From assembly GCA_946628455.1 (NCBI GenBank), contig CAMOWP010000066.1, forward strand, positions 1-9,439: DNA of 9,439 nt, in the 5' to 3' direction. This DNA comes from an uncultured Clostridia bacterium (GTDB lineage: Bacteria > Bacillota > Clostridia > Oscillospirales > Acutalibacteraceae). The translations under genes and the position numbers were made by a program. Under the pieces are notes generated by a model, which made no database searches, had not been told where the DNA came from, and saw nothing but the letters and a program-made list of their open reading frames with translations. This document shows positions 6,445 to 9,439 of this stretch, in pieces (within the stretch, counting starts at the first letter, position 1; each line of letters starts with the position of its first letter).

Positions 6445-7113
6445 ATGAAGGATTTTAAAGTAATTGAACTCAAAAAAAGCGTGTTTGAAAACAACGACAG
6501 AGAGGCGGACAGACTCCGCGCAAAGCTCAGGGAAAACAAGCTCTTCCTGCTTAACCTTATGAGCTCACCTGGTAGCGGAAAAACAACAACTCTCAAGGCA
6601 ACAATAGCCAGGCTTAAGGATGAATACAGAATCGGCGTTATGGAGGCTGACATTGATTCGGACGTTGACGCTCAGACAATCAGCGAAACGGGCGCAAAGG
6701 CTATTCAGCTCCACACCGGCGGTATGTGTCACCTTGACGCAGGGATGACCGAGCAGGGGCTCAACAACATCAACTCCGACGAATTTGATTTCGTTGTTCT
6801 TGAAAATGTCGGCAACCTCGTTTGCCCTGCTGAATTTGACACGGGCGCAAGCAAAAACGCCATGATTCTTTCAGTTCCCGAGGGCGACGACAAGCCGCTT
6901 AAATACCCGCTTATGTTCTCAATTTGCGACTGCGTTCTGATAAATAAAATCGACACGAAGAGCGTTTTTGATTTTGACGACGAGGCAGTAGTTCAGAGAA
7001 TTAAAAAGCTTAACCCAAATGCAGAGATTTTCTTCATCTCAGCCAAGAACGGAACCGGCATTGACGCGTGGTGCGACTGGCTCAGAAAAGAAATTGACGC
7101 CTGGAATAAATAA
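6445..7113 (+). CDS. hypB: HypB-like nickel-insertion GTPase (hydrogenase maturation)
   Basis: This SIMIBI-class GTPase normally works with HypA to deliver nickel to [NiFe]-hydrogenase (and in some bacteria to urease); it is cytosolic. The protein has 222 residues. The P-loop Ser-Ser-Pro-Gly-Ser-Gly-Lys-Thr-Thr lies at 40-48. A switch-like Glu-Ala-Asp-Ile-Asp segment follows at 67-71. The inter-subunit metal site is Cys95-His96 (in GMCHLDAG) with Cys127 (in NVGNLVCPAEF). The guanine-specificity motif Asn-Lys-Ile-Asp is at 167-170. The metal and nucleotide ligands are all present. The N-terminal Cys-x2-Cys-Gly-Cys or His-rich nickel store of some HypBs is absent. The ATG is preceded by AAGGAA eight bases away, and the gap from the ABC gene is 24 bases, so the two are co-transcribed. 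No hypA, hydrogenase or urease gene is visible nearby, so its client is unknown. The family is clear; the physiological role is inferred only. Confidence 0.92.
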   Translation: MKDFKVIELKKSVFENNDREADRLRAKLRENKLFLLNLMSSPGSGKTTTLKATIARLKDEYRIGVMEADIDSDVDAQTISETGAKAIQLHTGGMCHLDAGMTEQGLNNINSDEFDFVVLENVGNLVCPAEFDTGASKNAMILSVPEGDDKPLKYPLMFSICDCVLINKIDTKSVFDFDDEAVVQRIKKLNPNAEIFFISAKNGTGIDAWCDWLRKEIDAWNK

Positions 7114-7142
7114 CCCAAAACAATGAAAAGGAGAGAGAAACA

Positions 7143-8021
7143 ATGAACGAACAAAACGGATACGGATATCCTCCGCAGCAGCCGCAGAACCAGCCGCCTC
7201 AGCAGCCGCAGTACGCTCAGCCGCAGGCTCCTGTTCAGCCGCAGTATGCGCAACCTCAGGGACAGCCGCAGTACGCTCAGCAGCCATACGCTCAGCCACC
7301 TTATCAGCAGGGTATGAACCAGCCTCAGTATCAGATGCCGGGCGGTGTTATGACTCAGCCCGCACCAAAAAAGAAATCAAAGGCAGGAATTATAATCGGC
7401 GCTATCGCGGGCTTTCTCGTTCTCGTGGTAATTGTAGCATTTTTAGTTCCTTCTCCCGAGAAGAAATTCTACGGCACATGGAAGGGTACAGTTGATTATA
7501 CCGAGCAGGTTAAGGACAGATTCGGAGACGTTGCGCAGTATGTTGACGACAGCTTCAGGTTTGAATTCGAGATTGATTTTACCTTCAATAACGATAAAAC
7601 CTACAGTTATTCTTTAAACGAGGAATCCTTTAACACAAATAAGCAGGTGCTCGTTAATGAATTCACCTCTGTTCTGGAAAAGAGCCTCAGGGCTACTTTA
7701 GGCGATTATTATACCGACACTCAGATTGCAGAGTATTTTGAATCATATTACGGAAAAACCATTGCCGAGTATTCCGCAGAAGCATTTAAGGACTTAACCT
7801 ACGAAAGCATCAACGAATCAATGTCAGGCGAGGGCAATTTCAAGGTTACGGATGACAAGCTTTTCCTCTCAAAGGGCAAGGAGTATCAGGTTGACGAAAC
7901 AGCCTACGATGTTTTTGTACAGAAATCCGCAAACGAAATCGTTTTAACCGAGGAATACGAAAACAACGTAAAAACATCGAATACAGACGGAATCCTTCCG
8001 TTAACTCTTATAAAGCAATAA
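7143..8021 (+). CDS. Single-pass membrane protein with Pro/Gln/Tyr-rich N-terminal tail, function unknown
   Basis: I do not recognise a characterised family. The 292-residue protein has three visible parts. Residues 1-75 are a low-complexity tail of Gln, Pro and Tyr, including three exact QPQYAQ copies. A Lys-Lys-Lys-Ser-Lys stop then precedes one membrane helix (about 81-102, GIIIGAIAGFLVLVVIVAF). Residues 103-292 form a soluble domain, probably outside the cell, beginning with a Phe-Tyr-Gly-Thr-Trp-Lys-Gly segment reminiscent of small beta-barrel (lipocalin-like) or DUF domains of Firmicutes surface proteins. The positive charge before the helix predicts an N-in, C-out orientation. There is no signal peptidase or lipobox site. 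It starts 29 bases after hypB behind a strong AAAGGAG site (7127-7133) and closes the operon at a strong terminator. It may sense or scaffold at the membrane in company with the transporter, but that is inference. Confidence 0.85.
   Translation: MNEQNGYGYPPQQPQNQPPQQPQYAQPQAPVQPQYAQPQGQPQYAQQPYAQPPYQQGMNQPQYQMPGGVMTQPAPKKKSKAGIIIGAIAGFLVLVVIVAFLVPSPEKKFYGTWKGTVDYTEQVKDRFGDVAQYVDDSFRFEFEIDFTFNNDKTYSYSLNEESFNTNKQVLVNEFTSVLEKSLRATLGDYYTDTQIAEYFESYYGKTIAEYSAEAFKDLTYESINESMSGEGNFKVTDDKLFLSKGKEYQVDETAYDVFVQKSANEIVLTEEYENNVKTSNTDGILPLTLIKQ
7203..7280 (+). repeat. Imperfect coding repeat specifying QPQYAQ three times
   Basis: Residues 21-26, 32-37 and 41-46 of the membrane protein are identical (QPQYAQ), with 11- and 9-residue periods, inside a longer Pro/Gln-rich tail. 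The DNA copies (cagccgcagtaygc-type) are close but not identical in codons, which suggests an old repeat kept by selection on the protein rather than a recent expansion. Confidence 0.7.
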
Positions 8022-8022
8022 T

Positions 8023-8060
8023 AAATAAAAGAGATTCGCCCGTGCGAATCTCTTTTATTT
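8023..8060. terminator. Strong bidirectional terminator, 17-bp perfect stem
   Basis: The two arms, 8023-8039 and 8044-8060, pair without mismatch around the loop CCGT (8040-8043). The GC-rich top (GAGATTCGC) is flanked by A-rich and T-rich ends that form the tail in either direction. It sits directly after the stop of the + strand operon and 12 bases beyond the end of the convergent XRE gene, so it ends both. Confidence 0.92.
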
Positions 8061-8072
8061 CGGAAATGTGTT

Positions 8073-8390
8073 TCAGTTTTCCGTAAGATAATCAATCATA
8101 GTATTAAGCAGCGCTCTGTCACGTTCGGACAGAGCGTTTATTCTGCCCAGCATAATAACGTTGTCTGTATCAACGGATTTTCCTGTAAGCACGTAGTCTG
8201 CGCTGACCTTTAACGCGTCACAAAGGCGCACAAGATTTTCAGGGCGGATTGCCTTTTTTCCGTTTTCCATATTTGACACCATTTGTATTGAAACATTCAT
8301 TTGCTCGGCAAGCTGCTCCTGGGTCATATTCAACAGCTTTCGCTGTTTTGATATACGATATCCCATATCCTTCAAAAAACAAGTTGTCAT
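8073..8390 (-). CDS. XRE (Cro/CI-like) family transcriptional regulator
   Basis: The small 105-residue protein has one helix-turn-helix domain at about residues 11-67: a scaffold helix Arg-Ile-Ser-Lys-Gln-Arg-Lys-Leu-Leu, then Met-Thr-Gln-Glu-Gln-Leu-Ala, and a recognition helix near Ser34-Ile-Gln-Met-Val-Ser-Asn-Met-Glu-Asn-Gly. A short C-terminal helix (about 75-105) probably mediates dimerisation. There is no metal-binding, peptidase or sensor domain. The ATG at 8390 has only a G-rich run (GGGGG) at about seven bases, so the initiation signal is modest. The gene is divergent from the glycosyltransferase gene, and the shared region holds repeated AATC(T)-ATAG motifs that are likely its operators. 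I therefore expect it to regulate itself and that gene. The ligand or signal is unknown. Confidence 0.92.
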   Translation of the reverse strand: MTTCFLKDMGYRISKQRKLLNMTQEQLAEQMNVSIQMVSNMENGKKAIRPENLVRLCDALKVSADYVLTGKSVDTDNVIMLGRINALSERDRALLNTMIDYLTEN

Positions 8391-8410
8391 AAAATAGCCC
8401 CCAAAACGAT

Positions 8411-8506
8411 TTAATCTATAGATATATTATTATTCATTATCAGGCTAATTTTAATCACCTATAGATTGACTTGTTTAATCCATAGTTGTATAATAACTAT
8501 AAGATT
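8411..8506. promoter_or_regulatory. Cluster of four related AATC(T)-ATAG sites (putative XRE operators)
   Basis: Site 1 (+, 8411-8423) is TTAATCTATAGAT and contains the perfect palindrome ATCTATAGAT (8414-8423). Site 2 (8459-8467) reads AATCTATAGG on the - strand. Site 3 (+, 8476-8488) is TAATCCATAGTTG. Site 4 (8496-8506) reads AATCTTATAGTT on the - strand. Sites 2 and 3 are about 21 bases (two helical turns) apart and flank the glycosyltransferase -35. Site 4 overlaps the expected start region. They are clear repeats by eye; the assignment to the XRE protein rests on adjacency. Confidence 0.6.
8466..8494 (+). promoter_or_regulatory. Promoter of the glycosyltransferase gene
   Basis: TTGACT (8466-8471) stands 17 bases before a perfect TATAAT (8489-8494). 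Transcription should start near 8501, giving a leader of about 24 bases. The promoter is interleaved with the repeated AATC(T)-ATAG motifs, which would suit repression by the adjacent XRE protein. Confidence 0.8.
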
Positions 8507-8512
8507 TAACCT

Positions 8513-8528
8513 GGAGGTTATGGTGTGA
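8513..8528 (+). promoter_or_regulatory. Ribosome binding site and overlapping start signals of the glycosyltransferase
   Basis: GGAGG (8513-8517) is followed by ATGGTGTGAA. The ATG (8520) frame is a two-codon mini-ORF ending in TGA (8526-8528). The real GTG (8525-8527) overlaps that stop and has better spacing to GGAGG. The layout could reduce or couple initiation. Confidence 0.6.
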
Positions 8529-9439
8529 AAAAAGATTTTACCGTTTCTGTTGTAATTCCTGTTTACAATGTTGAAAAATATGTTGGTGAAACGCTTGAAA
8601 GCGTGGCACAGCAAAGCATCGGGATAAAAAACATACAGATAATCATTGTTAATGACGGCTCTTCCGACGGCAGCGCCCGGATTTGTAAAGAGTTTGAAAG
8701 AAGCTTTCCCGAAAACACAGTTTACCTTGAAAAGGAAAACGGCGGCGTATCCTCTGCAAGGAACAAAGGCTTGGAGCTTGCAACGGGAAAATATATTATT
8801 TTTCTTGATTCCGACGATAAATGGGAAAGGAACTCTTTTAAAAGGCTTGTTAAATATTTTGATAAGCACTACAACGAGATTGATTTAATCAGCGCGAGAG
8901 TGCGCTTTTTTGACAGCAAGGAAAGCTACCACACGCTTGACTACAAGTTCGGACAGGGCACAAGAATAATTGACGTCTCCTCTGAAGACGAGCTGTTTTC
9001 AATTCAGACGCTCGTCAGCTCAAATATTATAAAAAGGGAGGCTATCGGCAGCCTGCGTTTTAACGAGGGGCTGAAATACGGCGAGGATTCGCTTTTTATC
9101 AACAAGCTGATTCTCAAAAAATGCAAATATGCAGTTTTCAGCGAGGCTGAATTTTTATACAGACGAAGAAGCAGCGGAGATTCGGCGGTAAATTTGCAAA
9201 CGCTTGACAGAGCATATTATTTTGATTCGCTGATTAATTATCACCGCGAGCTGTACAGCTACTCAAAGCAGCTGTACGGCAAAATTCTTCCGTATGTTCA
9301 GAGCGTTGTTGGTTATGATTTGCTCTGGCGTTTTGCAAACCCGATAATCAACGAGGCTTTAAGTGCAGATGAAATAATCGAATACGAGGCGCTCGTCAGA
9401 GAGCTTATAAAAGATATTGACGATAAAATTCTCTTCCGT
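8525..9439 (+). CDS. Family 2 glycosyltransferase, GTG start, 3' end outside the window
   Basis: 305 codons are visible and the frame is open to the right edge. The protein begins Val(Met)-Lys-Lys-Asp-Phe-Thr-Val-Ser-Val-Val-Ile-Pro-Val-Tyr-Asn, the classic GT2 (GT-A fold) opening. It has Asn-Asp-Gly-Ser-Ser-Asp with Asp44, then NGGVSSARN, the metal/nucleotide-binding DSDD at 95-98 and Tyr-Gly-Glu-Asp (Glu187-Asp188), the likely catalytic-base region. It uses an NDP-sugar to build a surface polysaccharide or teichoic-acid-like polymer; the donor and acceptor are unknown. After the GT2 domain comes a segment with Tyr-Asp-Leu-Leu-Trp-Arg, as I recall from long bifunctional GT2/TagF-like proteins, so a second domain may follow beyond the window. 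The start is GTG at 8525, because GGAGG (8513-8517) is seven bases away and the nearer ATG at 8520 runs straight into TGA. Confidence 0.92.
   Translation, partial: MKKDFTVSVVIPVYNVEKYVGETLESVAQQSIGIKNIQIIIVNDGSSDGSARICKEFERSFPENTVYLEKENGGVSSARNKGLELATGKYIIFLDSDDKWERNSFKRLVKYFDKHYNEIDLISARVRFFDSKESYHTLDYKFGQGTRIIDVSSEDELFSIQTLVSSNIIKREAIGSLRFNEGLKYGEDSLFINKLILKKCKYAVFSEAEFLYRRRSSGDSAVNLQTLDRAYYFDSLINYHRELYSYSKQLYGKILPYVQSVVGYDLLWRFANPIINEALSADEIIEYEALVRELIKDIDDKILFR

Noticed and set aside
6264..6653. Open frame on - across the transporter/hypB junction
   Set aside because: It overlaps two well-supported genes in antisense and the translation is Ser/Leu-rich low complexity. It is not a gene.
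7039..7299. Open frame on - opposite the Pro/Gln-rich tail
   Set aside because: The Ala/Glu-rich product simply reflects the repeated CAG/CCG codons read on the other strand.
7174..7340. CRISPR-like or satellite repeat suggested by the cagccgcag repetition
   Set aside because: The repeats are in frame inside a gene, of varied length, and without spacers of constant size. They encode a low-complexity protein tail.
8459..8869. Open frame on - opposite the glycosyltransferase start
   Set aside because: It covers the promoter and first third of a clear GT2 gene and has no family signature, so it is a shadow.

Overview
The window reads as chromosomal DNA from a low- to moderate-GC, anaerobic Firmicute, most likely a Clostridia gut-type organism. 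The supporting evidence is the oxygen-sensitive class III ribonucleotide reductase pair (nrdD, nrdG), strong AGGAG-type ribosome binding sites, sigma-A-like promoters with AT-rich surroundings, a MacB/FtsX-type fused ABC transporter of Firmicutes style, and short perfect hairpin terminators. I see no insertion sequence, phage gene, tRNA, rRNA or CRISPR array. The species cannot be named from this sequence.

Layout. (1) At the left edge is the 3' part of a hemolysin III/PAQR-type membrane protein gene on the + strand. It ends at a bidirectional terminator that it shares with the convergent nrdD-nrdG operon. (2) nrdD and nrdG are on the - strand from about 3406 down to 616, with a 10-bp intercistronic hairpin between them. 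(3) A 428-base AT-rich divergent region (3407-3834) holds a near-consensus nrdD promoter, a NrdR-box-like palindrome, two TTACA/TGTAA inverted repeats, a + strand promoter with an extended -10, and a 15-bp tandem repeat. (4) A + strand three-gene unit follows: a large ABC transporter (ATPase plus permease in one chain), a HypB-like nickel-insertion GTPase, and a single-pass membrane protein with a Pro/Gln/Tyr-rich N-terminal tail. It ends at a 17-bp perfect bidirectional hairpin. (5) A small XRE-type repressor gene lies on the - strand. (6) A short divergent region has a near-perfect sigma-A promoter and four copies of an AATC(T)-ATAG motif, probably the repressor's operators. (7) A family 2 glycosyltransferase gene with a GTG start runs off the right edge.

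How the genes work together. NrdG uses a [4Fe-4S] cluster and S-adenosylmethionine to place the glycyl radical on NrdD, which makes deoxyribonucleotides without oxygen; the NrdR-like box fits this. The ABC transporter, HypB and the membrane protein have tight spacing, each of the two downstream genes has a good ribosome binding site, and there is one promoter and one terminator, so they look like one transcription unit. Why a Ni-chaperone GTPase sits there with no hydrogenase or urease gene nearby is unexplained and is the most interesting question in the window. The XRE protein probably controls the glycosyltransferase (cell-surface polymer synthesis) and itself.
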